DNA of 64,000 bases, from contig CAUJNA010002146.1 in NCBI GenBank assembly GCA_963377175.1, positions 170,001 through 234,000 on the forward strand. Reading direction: 5' to 3'. The stretch is from Effrenium voratum. Taxonomy: Eukaryota; Sar; Dinophyceae; Suessiales; Symbiodiniaceae. Shown here piece after piece: positions 49,700-58,029 of the stretch. The stretch's first letter is position 1, and each line of letters begins with the position of its first letter. The position numbers and the translations under genes were made by a program. The notes below the pieces were generated by a model. The model did not search any database and had not been told where the DNA came from. It saw nothing but the letters and a program-made list of their open reading frames with translations.

Positions 49700-50002
49700 A
49701 TGTTAAAAATGGTTCAAGAAAGAATATATGAAGAACCAGTAAGGTTTTTCGGCGACGATATACCAAAACAAATTCAAGAATACCGGAAGCAACGACTGCA
49801 ACAAGTAGTAAAGTGTGAATGTGGTGAAACTTTTTTAATGAAGGATGCTGTTAACCATATTGAAAGTGATTGTCATATTACTTTTAAGGAAGCAGAAAAA
49901 ATGAGGAAAGAATTAGAAGAACATATTCGTATAGAAAATGATACTGATAGTGATAGTGATAATTATAGTGATGGTGGTTCAACAAGAGTGCCAAATGATT
50001 AA
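49700..50002 (+). CDS. Small C2H2-type zinc-finger protein
   Basis: 100 residues. KCECGETFLMKDAVNHIESD followed by CH at about 38-59 is a complete finger, flanked by helices. The tail is an acidic Asp/Ser run (DTDSDSDNYSDGG). A TCTA motif lies 18 bases before the ATG (49682-49685). No family is recognised. Confidence 0.68.
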   Translation: MLKMVQERIYEEPVRFFGDDIPKQIQEYRKQRLQQVVKCECGETFLMKDAVNHIESDCHITFKEAEKMRKELEEHIRIENDTDSDSDNYSDGGSTRVPND

Positions 50003-50065
50003 AAAATAACTAAATATGTTAGATTTGAAAAAGCATTTAAAATAAAATCAATATTCAAATATATT

Positions 50066-50599
50066 ATGATATTTTATGATTTACCAATAGAAATTAAAAA
50101 CCTTGTATTATCTTATAATTTAGGTGATGTTAGATTATTAAAAATAAAAAATAATAATATTATTAAAAATTATATTAATAAATTTAAACCAGTGTATAAG
50201 TCTTACAAATCAAATAATATATTTAACAATATACATTATTTTGAAATTGACAATATTAATATTAATATTAATAATGGACTTTCATATATTTTTAATTTAA
50301 GTGAGTTAGATAAATTACATCAAAAACATAAACCATTAAATCTATCAATTGATTGTTTTACGCATATTAATACTAGTTCATCTAAAGAGTCGTGTAAAAT
50401 TACTAAACGTATTTTAACATCAAATAGTTTATTTGATATTTATTATTTTATGAATAAAGTCATTAGTCATTATACATATACATTTAAATGTATGGTTGAT
50501 GGTTTTATTTCATTACAATTGAACAAAATAACTATTAAAGTCATCAATGATGATAGACAAAGTTGTATTAGTAAATGTTATTCATATTTGTTCAATTAA
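50066..50599 (+). CDS. Hypothetical Asn/Ile-rich protein
   Basis: 177 residues. The N-terminal LPIEIKNLVLSYNLGDV resembles the first helix of an F-box, which is common in protist viruses but weak evidence alone. The rest is strongly Asn/Ile/Lys-rich with alternating strands. No promoter motif was recognised upstream. The extreme AT richness may reflect drift. Confidence 0.6.
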   Translation: MIFYDLPIEIKNLVLSYNLGDVRLLKIKNNNIIKNYINKFKPVYKSYKSNNIFNNIHYFEIDNINININNGLSYIFNLSELDKLHQKHKPLNLSIDCFTHINTSSSKESCKITKRILTSNSLFDIYYFMNKVISHYTYTFKCMVDGFISLQLNKITIKVINDDRQSCISKCYSYLFN

Positions 50600-50631
50600 T
50601 AATTTTAATAAATCATATTAATATTATTAAT

Positions 50632-50841
50632 TTAAATCAATGAAGCATTACATAATTGTAAATTTGGTAATTTATATATTAGTTTGTCCGATTTTTGATT
50701 TTCTAACTTTTCTATTCTCGTTACACATTCTTGAATAGATTTGATTATTAAAGTATCTGCTCTTGTTTTTTCATCTACTCTTAAATTCTTAATGTCTTCC
50801 ATACTGTTAGTTTCATCGTCTTTACTTTGACCAATACCCAT
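50632..50841 (-). CDS. Small protein with N-myristoylation signal
   Basis: 69 residues. MGIGQSKDD fits the myristoylation consensus (Gly2, Ser6, Lys7). The remainder is one charged helix. A TCTA motif lies 19 bases upstream on the minus strand. Lipid-anchored small proteins in other viruses act in membranes or entry; here this is only a suggestion. Confidence 0.62.
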   Translation of the reverse strand: MGIGQSKDDETNSMEDIKNLRVDEKTRADTLIIKSIQECVTRIEKLENQKSDKLIYKLPNLQLCNASLI

Positions 50842-50914
50842 TATATATGTATTATTTAGATTTTTCTTTTTGACATTTTGCTTATTTTAATCTTAGATTG
50901 AAATAAGGAAAATT

Positions 50915-51322
50915 CTAAAAATCTTTTGATTTTTTCAATTCCTTAATTTCTTTTTCAAGTTTATCTATCTTATCGCTCAACTCTAATACTGCTTTATGAA
51001 CTAACACGGGTAAAACTAAATAATTTAATCCTAAATACTCTCTGTCTTTGCATACAATATTTTCAAACTCTTTCGGGATTGCTTTTAATACTTCATCTGC
51101 TATATATCCTATATGAGTTTTACCGTTATCATTTCTATCGTGTCTCTTAAACTTCTTCGGTTTAAATTTCTTAATAATATTCATACAATTAGATTTGACA
51201 TTGTCTATATCATATTTCAATCTTGAATCAGATGAATCCACAAACGTTCCGTTGATGGTTACTGTTGTTGCTGTTAAATCTATATTAGTTCCTGTTGATG
51301 GTTCAATTAAATTACATAACAT
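50915..51322 (-). CDS. Peptidase S74-type intramolecular chaperone, C-terminal part of the fibre
   Basis: 135 residues. SSDSRLKYDI near 30-39 is the S74 signature with its Ser and Lys dyad; HIGYIADEV and a LNYLVLPVLVHKAVLELSDK helix then a coiled coil complete the domain. Such chaperones sit at the ends of phage and viral fibres, trimerise them and cut themselves off. The 16-base overlap with the fibre gene lies at an A6 run; the -1 frame joins the two smoothly, so this is probably the end of the fibre polypeptide. No promoter motif of its own is visible. Confidence 0.85.
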   Translation of the reverse strand: MLCNLIEPSTGTNIDLTATTVTINGTFVDSSDSRLKYDIDNVKSNCMNIIKKFKPKKFKRHDRNDNGKTHIGYIADEVLKAIPKEFENIVCKDREYLGLNYLVLPVLVHKAVLELSDKIDKLEKEIKELKKSKDF

Positions 51323-53685
51323 TTTTTCGTTCCTGCAACTGTTACATTTTCATTAAAAGTCGATGGAGCATTATTTGTAAAACTTTCAGTATTTACTGTA
51401 GTTCCAAATGTCTTATCAATAGATAATAAAACTGAAGGTGTACTTGAAGCATCTGAAACTCTAAAAGCTGTGTTTGATGTTCTGAATATTACATCAATTG
51501 TAGATAAATTAGTTCCATCATAATAAGTTGATATTTCCGATGTTCCCATTTTAATATCAGTTCCAGTAGTCATTGAAATATTATTTAAAAATGAAACCGT
51601 TGTTAAATCAAATGATTGAATGGTATTAGTTGCTAAATAAGCGTTTTGTATTGCCATATTAGTATCAACGGTTATTAATGTTCCTCCGTTAGGCGCTATA
51701 TGATTGCTTCTTAATGCTCCATTAGTTTTAACATAAACATCGTCTGCAAATAAATTGCCCATAAAATCAGCAGTACTTGTATTAAAAGTCCATCCGCTAG
51801 TAATATTAACTGCTCCGACTATGTTAGACTGAACAGCGGGGTCTCCGCAAATAAATCTAATTGAAGAATTAGCATCACTATTCCTCATATCAAAAGATGA
51901 AAAAGCACTAACATATCTATATAATTCACAGTTTGTATCAATTGTTAATTTACCATCAGTATCAATATTAACATTATCACAATTAACAGAAGCATTTGTA
52001 TAAATATTACCTAGTACATCTATAGGTTTACTAAAAATTGTTTTTCCTACAAGTCCATCTGCCATGAAGTATTGGTTAGAAGCATTGGTTATATCTCCGA
52101 TAGAACAAGCTAAAAAATTAGGATGATGCATGTAAAAGCCTTCTATTGAATCTGGAGTATATGTTTCTAAATATGGTTCTAGTCCATTTATTGAAGTATT
52201 GATATTATCTATTTTTGTTTTAATATCCGTTGAAAAATCATTATTTGTAAATAAATTTCCTTTCATATAAACAGCACCATCGAAATATGATGTCCCGTGC
52301 ATCTGCGCAAAATTATATGAAGTATGAACATTACCATTAATTGTGATTCTTGAAGCATTATTAGGTCTTCCAATAATAACATCTCCTGTATTCCATCCTA
52401 GCCATAATCGATAAGGAGTTGCCCCTTGTAAACCTTGATAAGAGTCTAACTGACAACCTCTTTTAAACTCTAGTCTTTGATTACTAACTGCATCCTGAAT
52501 TCTAAATATTGGATTAGTATTATCTGTTAAACTAAGTATTAATGGAGAGTTTACTGTTTGCGCAGTTGTATTAACTTTGTCTAATTTTTGACTTATTACT
52601 GTATCTTGTGCGCTATCATTTGTAATTATTGAATTAATTGTATTTGTATTTCCTGTTATTAATCCACTTAATCCATCTGATTGTAAAACATATCTAGCAT
52701 CAGAACCTGCTATATCTAAAATAGATGAACACGAAAATAAACCTGATACTTGTAAATTAGATAATATTGTAGTATTATGATTTAATATTATTTTATCATT
52801 TTGAAAAGTTGAAGAATTATTAATTTCTACATCTCCAAAACCTCTTTGATTTAAAAACATAGTTGCTCCACTTAAATTTCCATAAATATAACTATCAAAA
52901 TAATTATTGTACATTTCATAAAAATTATTATAATTTCCAAAATTTGCTATTTTAAAAGTCGATGTTGTTGTTATATTATGAATTAGTGTATTATTTAATA
53001 TTGATGTATCTATTTTTTCTGATAATAAATTATTAGTTGTTATTTTATTGTAATATAAATCACTATCAAATGAACCTGTTTGTAATTGAGATATTAAATG
53101 AGAATTTGATGAAATATTATTAAAATTAGTTGATACAGTAGAATTTAAATTATTTATTAAATTTGTATTTGATGAAATATTATTAAAATTTGTATTAATT
53201 AAACTAGTATTTGAAGAAATATTATTAAAATTAGTTGTCATAGTAGAATTTAAATTATTTATTAAATTTGTATTTGATGAAATATTATTAAAATTTGTAT
53301 TAATTAAATTAGTATTTGAAGAAATATTATTAAAATTAGTTGTCATAGTAGAATTTAAAATATTTATTAAACTTGTATTTAATGAAATATTATTAAAATT
53401 TGTATTTGAAGTTATTGTCAGATTACCTATTAAAAATGTATTTGAACTAATATTATTTGATAATACATTAATTTCTGTTTTGTTATATGTTTCAGTTATA
53501 TCATAAAAATTAGCATTTATCTGCTCCTTTGTATAGGTGTCTGCTTGGTCTGCTTTACTATCTAATACTGTTTGAATGTCAGATTTACTCGCGTAAAGGT
53601 CTTCTATATCATTGACTGCTCCGTCTTTTACTTGTCTAATTCTATTCGCTGTAATATCGAAGATATTCATTAAGTTTTTGCTCAT
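51307..53685 (-). CDS. Trimeric fibre protein
   Basis: 792 residues. The N-terminal part, ITANRIRQVKDGAVNDIEDL and then YTKEQINANF, resembles phage tail-fibre attachment regions. Residues about 75-210 form a coiled-coil shaft of 35-residue units (five heptads; 105-bp DNA period) rich in NNISSNTNLIN. The remainder is a long beta-rich Asn/Thr/Ser region with repeated short strands, typical of a shaft and receptor-binding part. The frame ends after VAGTKKCYVI at an A6 run, and the S74-type chaperone follows in the -1 frame. A TCTA motif lies 21 bases upstream of the ATG. The protein probably mediates host attachment. Confidence 0.85.
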   Translation of the reverse strand: MSKNLMNIFDITANRIRQVKDGAVNDIEDLYASKSDIQTVLDSKADQADTYTKEQINANFYDITETYNKTEINVLSNNISSNTFLIGNLTITSNTNFNNISLNTSLINILNSTMTTNFNNISSNTNLINTNFNNISSNTNLINNLNSTMTTNFNNISSNTSLINTNFNNISSNTNLINNLNSTVSTNFNNISSNSHLISQLQTGSFDSDLYYNKITTNNLLSEKIDTSILNNTLIHNITTTSTFKIANFGNYNNFYEMYNNYFDSYIYGNLSGATMFLNQRGFGDVEINNSSTFQNDKIILNHNTTILSNLQVSGLFSCSSILDIAGSDARYVLQSDGLSGLITGNTNTINSIITNDSAQDTVISQKLDKVNTTAQTVNSPLILSLTDNTNPIFRIQDAVSNQRLEFKRGCQLDSYQGLQGATPYRLWLGWNTGDVIIGRPNNASRITINGNVHTSYNFAQMHGTSYFDGAVYMKGNLFTNNDFSTDIKTKIDNINTSINGLEPYLETYTPDSIEGFYMHHPNFLACSIGDITNASNQYFMADGLVGKTIFSKPIDVLGNIYTNASVNCDNVNIDTDGKLTIDTNCELYRYVSAFSSFDMRNSDANSSIRFICGDPAVQSNIVGAVNITSGWTFNTSTADFMGNLFADDVYVKTNGALRSNHIAPNGGTLITVDTNMAIQNAYLATNTIQSFDLTTVSFLNNISMTTGTDIKMGTSEISTYYDGTNLSTIDVIFRTSNTAFRVSDASSTPSVLLSIDKTFGTTVNTESFTNNAPSTFNENVTVAGTKKCYVI

Positions 53686-53702
53686 AATATTATATTATTA
53701 AT

Positions 53703-53706
53703 TAGA
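53703..53706 (-). promoter_or_regulatory. Late-type TCTA motif before the fibre gene
   Basis: On the minus strand TTTTCTAATTAAT, 21 bases before the ATG at 53685. Confidence 0.5.
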
Positions 53707-53731
53707 AAATTAACAATATCATATTTTTTAT

Positions 53732-55108
53732 TTAATCATAAAATGTTACAGAATTTGAACGGATTTCAAGGATACATTCGTGCACCATGAGCATGTAAAG
53801 TCTCTCTGCCATTTTATTTTCAGTATATAATGTTGAACCATCCAACGCCTTTATTTTTACTACCATATTTGAGTTATTTTTAAGGTTCATACCAGTATAA
53901 TTTGCACTTTCTAATTTTTGTAAATTAAAACCATACATAAAAGCGTGAGACCTGTAATCTTCTGCTCTAACTAACATTGGTTTATCAGAACAATGCATAA
54001 GATGGGCGTATGCTTCACGGACACCTTGAATTTCTTGACTTGGTATGACTTGATTACCAATTACTAAAGAAGCGGATAAATCATATTCTGGGTCATAAAT
54101 ACCTACATCATTTGTTATATTCCCTAATGGGTGATACATACGATTATATTCTTTCAACAACTCTCCATAACCTCCAACATAAGTTTTTGCAGACGGGTTT
54201 GAAAAAGAAATAAACAATTTATTTAATTTAGATACATTACGGACAATTGTAGTAAATACTTCAGTTGAAGCAGATGCTGTTTGTTCTTGCATGGTTTCAG
54301 TTTCAAATGTAATTGGAAGAGAGCCAGTTTCTAAAATTTTTGCATATTCTGCGTAAAGGCTATCATCAATAGTATAAACATTTCCTTTGAATAAAGGTTT
54401 TGTAACAGACCACTGTATACTCGTATTTGAAGCAGTAAAAAGTCCTGTTCTATTAACAATTGGTTTTAATACATCACTTGTTAAATATAATTCAACTGTT
54501 ATTGGACAATATGACAGCAGAATCCAAGTTTCACAAGTTTTGAAACATTTTAAATTTAAATCAAAATATACATTAGCACTTTTACCTCCTTTAATTCCTC
54601 TAAAATTGTTATTGGTAACATTTCTAACGACTGCTTGAGTAGAAGAGGTTGCTGACGCATCACAAGTTAAAAACCGTCCATCGTGATTAAGAAGAGTATT
54701 TCCAAAACCTAATGCTTCATCAATTCTTTTTTCTTCTGATGATTTTAATACATCTTTCATTGTACTCGCACGAGAAAGAGAATTTAAATCACATACAATG
54801 ACATCACCCATTAACACACGCACCCTATCAAAGAAACCAGCTGTATCAATTGGTCTGAGTTCATTACTTGCTGAATTATCAGTGTTGTTTAGAGTAAATC
54901 CAAATAATAGAGATGGTAAGGACAACCATTGGTTAGGTGGTCCAGTAATGTTAAATCTAATTACTGAATTTGTATCAGCGGTATAAGTAGAAACCGATGA
55001 AGGATAAAAGTGTTTACTTTCTTTTGAACGGACATAAGAACCGCCATCTTTTAATTTGAATCTTAAATTCTTTTCAACTAAAACATCTTCAATATCTAAT
55101 GTTTCCAT
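53732..55108 (-). CDS. Major capsid protein (double jelly roll)
   Basis: 458 residues, in the usual size range for PLV major capsid proteins. The sequence is almost all beta strand: an N-terminal region with STYTADTNSVIRFNITG, LRPIDTAGFFDRVRVLMGD in the first barrel, and the closing YMLMVHECILEIRSNSVTFY strand pattern shared by Polinton and PLV capsid proteins. The assignment rests on length, strand pattern and position between the fibre and minor capsid genes; no short motif is diagnostic. Trimers of this fold form the icosahedral shell. A TCTA motif lies 22 bases upstream. Confidence 0.88.
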   Translation of the reverse strand: METLDIEDVLVEKNLRFKLKDGGSYVRSKESKHFYPSSVSTYTADTNSVIRFNITGPPNQWLSLPSLLFGFTLNNTDNSASNELRPIDTAGFFDRVRVLMGDVIVCDLNSLSRASTMKDVLKSSEEKRIDEALGFGNTLLNHDGRFLTCDASATSSTQAVVRNVTNNNFRGIKGGKSANVYFDLNLKCFKTCETWILLSYCPITVELYLTSDVLKPIVNRTGLFTASNTSIQWSVTKPLFKGNVYTIDDSLYAEYAKILETGSLPITFETETMQEQTASASTEVFTTIVRNVSKLNKLFISFSNPSAKTYVGGYGELLKEYNRMYHPLGNITNDVGIYDPEYDLSASLVIGNQVIPSQEIQGVREAYAHLMHCSDKPMLVRAEDYRSHAFMYGFNLQKLESANYTGMNLKNNSNMVVKIKALDGSTLYTENKMAERLYMLMVHECILEIRSNSVTFYD

Positions 55109-55126
55109 AACTTATATATTTAATAA

Positions 55127-55130
55127 TAGA
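55127..55130 (-). promoter_or_regulatory. Late-type TCTA motif before the major capsid gene
   Basis: On the minus strand TTTTCTATTATTAA, 22 bases before the ATG at 55108. Confidence 0.5.
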
Positions 55131-55157
55131 AAATATTTATATTATTCTATTATTAAA

Positions 55158-55349
55158 TTAATTTATTTTATAGTGTGAATAATCTATAACTTCTTTTTTA
55201 GATTTTTTATTTAATAGTTTTTTAGATTTATTTTTAATATTATTGTTTTCAACCTTATAATTAGGTTCGTCTTCTACAATCTTTTTAATGTCATCATAAC
55301 TGACTTTCTTTTTAGGATTTATAGTGTTTTTTATATCATTATTAGGCAT
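55158..55349 (-). CDS. Small basic protein
   Basis: 63 residues, about one third Lys; NKSKKLLNKKSKKEVIDYSH near the end. Only 11 bases separate it from the lipase gene upstream, so the two are probably cotranscribed. It might bind DNA in the virion; no family is recognised. Confidence 0.55.
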   Translation of the reverse strand: MPNNDIKNTINPKKKVSYDDIKKIVEDEPNYKVENNNIKNKSKKLLNKKSKKEVIDYSHYKIN

Positions 55350-55360
55350 TATATATAAGC

Positions 55361-56017
55361 CTATAAAATTTCCTTTACAGGTTCAATGCTTCTTGATACG
55401 TCCTTGCCAGTATCACCATATAATGAGTTTTGATGATTTGTTAATGGGTTAAAACCTCCTCTATTTGATGTTATACTGCCTCTATCTAAAATACTGACTA
55501 TATCACCAAAATTTCTTAGGCTTGTGTAGTTGTCATTGTTTTTGTTTGACATTGAAATAAAAGGAGCACCGTAAGTAGTTAATCTAGTATTTCTATCAGG
55601 ATTTTCTTTTAAATATTTTGCACTCGCACTACTACCCAATGAATGTGAAATAACTTCACTAATATTATGGTTTTCATCAAGTATATCGCTAATATCTCTA
55701 TATCTTTCACTGAATGAACTTAAGCCAAATGGAATTGTAATATCACTTAAAATATCATTAATATTTGATTTAATATTAGACTTACCAAAAGTCCCAGCAA
55801 CATATAGTTTATTGCCATCAATAAAGAAACCTTTACCATTTGTATATGCTTTGTTTAATCCTTCTGTGTCAGATAAATTATTATTATATTTAGGTTTGAA
55901 TAATGATTTTTCTTGTTGAATTTCATTAATTATTTTTCTATACATTTCACTATATCCTTGATGAAGAGGATTGTATGATTTTAAACTACCTTCTTTTAAA
56001 TAATATTTATATTTCAT
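55361..56017 (-). CDS. Lipase, class 3-type alpha/beta hydrolase
   Basis: 218 residues. VISHSLGSSASAKYL gives the nucleophile elbow with S126. TTYGAPFISM, NFGDIVSILDRG (D172) and LTNHQNSLYG (H195) follow in the order and spacing of the Ser-Asp-His triad of class 3 lipases. There is no signal peptide. It lies among capsid genes and is divergent from the minor capsid gene with 45 bases between the starts, which suggests a virion-associated enzyme, perhaps for membrane breach during entry as proposed for phospholipases of other viruses. That role is inference; the triad assignment is fairly firm. Confidence 0.8.
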   Translation of the reverse strand: MKYKYYLKEGSLKSYNPLHQGYSEMYRKIINEIQQEKSLFKPKYNNNLSDTEGLNKAYTNGKGFFIDGNKLYVAGTFGKSNIKSNINDILSDITIPFGLSSFSERYRDISDILDENHNISEVISHSLGSSASAKYLKENPDRNTRLTTYGAPFISMSNKNNDNYTSLRNFGDIVSILDRGSITSNRGGFNPLTNHQNSLYGDTGKDVSRSIEPVKEIL

Positions 56018-56042
56018 TATATAATTGAATTATAAATTAAAA

Positions 56043-56046
56043 TCTA
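56043..56046 (+). promoter_or_regulatory. Late-type TCTA motif before the minor capsid gene
   Basis: AAATCTAATTAATTAATA, 20 bases before the ATG at 56063, in the 45-base divergent spacer shared with the lipase. Confidence 0.5.
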
Positions 56047-56062
56047 ATTAATTAATATAAAT

Positions 56063-56899
56063 ATGGCAAGATTTAGAAAAATATATATTGACACACGACA
56101 TAGAAATCTAAATGAAAGTTTGAGCACTTCTGACTTTGTTATAGATTTACCAGAAACACAAGAAACAGGAGCAAATACAAAACTATATGTCCATGAATTA
56201 TCACTACCTAATACTATTTATCCGATTGAGGAAAATGTAAACAATAGATTATATTTAACATTAGGAGGAATACTAACAGGAGCGCCAGTATATTATTTTA
56301 TTGTAGCACCAGATAAAGGTAGTTATGTAGGTAGTGAATTAGCAACCGAATTACAAAATAAATTGAACACTGCTACTAATGGAACTGATGGAAATAGCGA
56401 CTTTTTTAGTTGTAGTTATTCATTAAAAACAAATACTATAACTATAACTGTTAATTATGTTTCTTACTTTTTCGTAATTCATACAGATAAAGAATTGCAA
56501 ACTAACTACAGTTTTAGTGTTGATTATGACAGAAGCCACACAATGTCTATTAACAATGTTTTAGGAAACACTGTTGAAAAAATCAATTTTGCACCTGACC
56601 CTTTCGTTAGTGGTTTTGTTAATTTATTACCAATCAAAAATATCTACTTAACCAGTGATAGTTTAACAAATGGAAACCAACTAGCACCTTATGGAGTTGC
56701 TCGTGTACTAAAGAAAATTCCTATTACTGCTGGCTTTGGAAATGTAATCTATGATAATGAGATTTTAATGAATGACGCTAATGATGTTTCAATGAGGCAT
56801 TTAAGACGCTTACATTTTAAATATGTTGATAGTTTTGGTAAAACTGTAGATTTACATGGGGCAGACAGTAGTTTTAGTTTAACATTTGTTGAGACTTAA
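56063..56899 (+). CDS. Minor capsid (penton) protein
   Basis: 278 residues. The start ARFRKIYIDTRHRN and STSDFVIDLPE, then KLYVHELSLPNTIYPI, is the conserved N-terminal pattern of PLV and Polinton minor capsid proteins (IDTRxR, SDF.I.LP, PNT.Y). A central strand-rich region and the closing LHGADSSFSLTFVE follow. A single jelly roll of this kind closes the fivefold vertices. It lies next to the major capsid and lipase genes. Confidence 0.88.
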   Translation: MARFRKIYIDTRHRNLNESLSTSDFVIDLPETQETGANTKLYVHELSLPNTIYPIEENVNNRLYLTLGGILTGAPVYYFIVAPDKGSYVGSELATELQNKLNTATNGTDGNSDFFSCSYSLKTNTITITVNYVSYFFVIHTDKELQTNYSFSVDYDRSHTMSINNVLGNTVEKINFAPDPFVSGFVNLLPIKNIYLTSDSLTNGNQLAPYGVARVLKKIPITAGFGNVIYDNEILMNDANDVSMRHLRRLHFKYVDSFGKTVDLHGADSSFSLTFVET

Positions 56900-56937
56900 T
56901 AATTCATCATAAAAAAATAATTATATAATATAAATAT

Positions 56938-57513
56938 ATGAGTAAAATAGAAGTGATAGATGTTGTTAGTGAAAATAACGAAGCAGTAGAAGAGGTTAAG
57001 CCTGTTGAGAATAATGAAGTAGTTGGAGAAGTTAAACCTGATGAGAATAATGAAGTAGTTGAAGAAGTTAAACCTGTTGAGAATAATGAAGTAGTTGAAA
57101 AAGAATTTACTGTTAAAAAACAAATGAAGGAGAAAATTAACTGTCCTACTTGTGGAACTTTAATGACTGCTTACAACTATAAATATAAACATGCTTGTCG
57201 TGGAGTGAAGAAGGGCACTAACAAAGTTATAGATTTAAACAAACCAATTAGAAAAAAGGTCATCAATCCAGTCCAAGCAGAAGAATTCAAAGAAGATGTT
57301 TATAACAGAGTAAAAAGCGATATTCCAAAAGTGGATGAACAAGAAATAGAAAAGCGTGTTCAACAAAAAGTTGAAGAAAGGTTAAAACAACATATAGAAA
57401 GCACAGCAAATAAAGTATTTGAAACTGCAAAAGATAGATATATTAATATGAAACAGCAGAAGATGGAAAAGAAACAAGAACATATTAATAAATTAGTATC
57501 AAAAATTATTTGA
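56938..57513 (+). CDS. Zinc-binding coiled-coil protein with EVKP repeats
   Basis: 191 residues. Residues about 11-54 contain 12-residue EVKPVENNEVVE repeats (36-bp DNA period at about 56970-57105). A CPTCG...KHACRG zinc site lies near 68-90. Residues 115-191 are a long charged helix (EKRVQQKVEERLKQHIE). A recruitment or scaffold role would fit this layout, but none is demonstrated. It is the first of four tandem plus-strand genes after the minor capsid protein. Confidence 0.7.
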   Translation: MSKIEVIDVVSENNEAVEEVKPVENNEVVGEVKPDENNEVVEEVKPVENNEVVEKEFTVKKQMKEKINCPTCGTLMTAYNYKYKHACRGVKKGTNKVIDLNKPIRKKVINPVQAEEFKEDVYNRVKSDIPKVDEQEIEKRVQQKVEERLKQHIESTANKVFETAKDRYINMKQQKMEKKQEHINKLVSKII

Positions 57514-57528
57514 TAAATAAATTTATAA

Positions 57529-57532
57529 TCTA
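57529..57532 (+). promoter_or_regulatory. Late-type TCTA motif
   Basis: TTATAATCTAATTATTAT, 15 bases before the ATG at 57544; nearly the same ATAATCTAATTA precedes the gene at 58030. Confidence 0.5.
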
Positions 57533-57543
57533 ATTATTATTAT

Positions 57544-57990
57544 ATGAACAAGTCAGATTTTGAAAATATAACATCAACACTTACAAAGAATGGTAAAGCA
57601 GGTCGCGAACGCTCGCGAGGCTCTGCCGAGCGTCAATTACCAACATCAAACAAATTTTATAATCCCATAACAAAACCAAGTAAAAAATATAAATCTAATG
57701 TCCATTACTATTACGACGGAGACAACAAAGCACACCAACCAAACTATACATATCTGAAAGAAATGAAGGAACAGTTAGAATTTCATAACGCTAAAAAAGA
57801 TTACTCTATATTTCAAAATAGAAGAAGATATCAAGATGAAGCACAGGCGTATTTTAATGAAATCCAAAGGTTGGAAGGTGAAAAAATAAGACATCATCCG
57901 TCAAGTGAAACAGGTAAAACCTATTCGGAAATGATTAAGAAGAAAAAAGGAATAATCAATCAATTAAGACAAGATTTTAATTTGGAATAA
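57544..57990 (+). CDS. Hypothetical helical protein carrying a GC-rich insertion
   Basis: 148 residues. The N-terminal part contains AGRERSRGSAER, encoded by a GC-rich stretch unlike its AT-rich neighbours. The rest is charged and helical (NRRRYQDEAQAYFNEIQRLE). No family is recognised. It lies in a tandem of presumed virion genes with TCTA upstream. Confidence 0.65.
   Translation: MNKSDFENITSTLTKNGKAGRERSRGSAERQLPTSNKFYNPITKPSKKYKSNVHYYYDGDNKAHQPNYTYLKEMKEQLEFHNAKKDYSIFQNRRRYQDEAQAYFNEIQRLEGEKIRHHPSSETGKTYSEMIKKKKGIINQLRQDFNLE
57601..57636 (+). repeat. GC-rich hairpin insert inside a coding region
   Basis: 36 bases in frame. ACGCTCG (57609-57615) pairs with CGAGCGT (57627-57633) around an 11-base loop. 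It may be a small palindromic repeat that spreads into genes without breaking the frame. Confidence 0.6.
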
Positions 57991-58008
57991 ATTAATTAAA
58001 TTTTATAA

Positions 58009-58012
58009 TCTA
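58009..58012 (+). promoter_or_regulatory. Late-type TCTA motif
   Basis: TTATAATCTAATTAATTT, 21 bases before the ATG at 58030. Confidence 0.5.
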
Positions 58013-58029
58013 ATTAATTTCATATAATA

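Noticed and set aside
50066..50599. F-box assignment for the Asn/Ile-rich PLV protein
   Set aside because: Only one short helix matches, and the composition makes chance matches likely.
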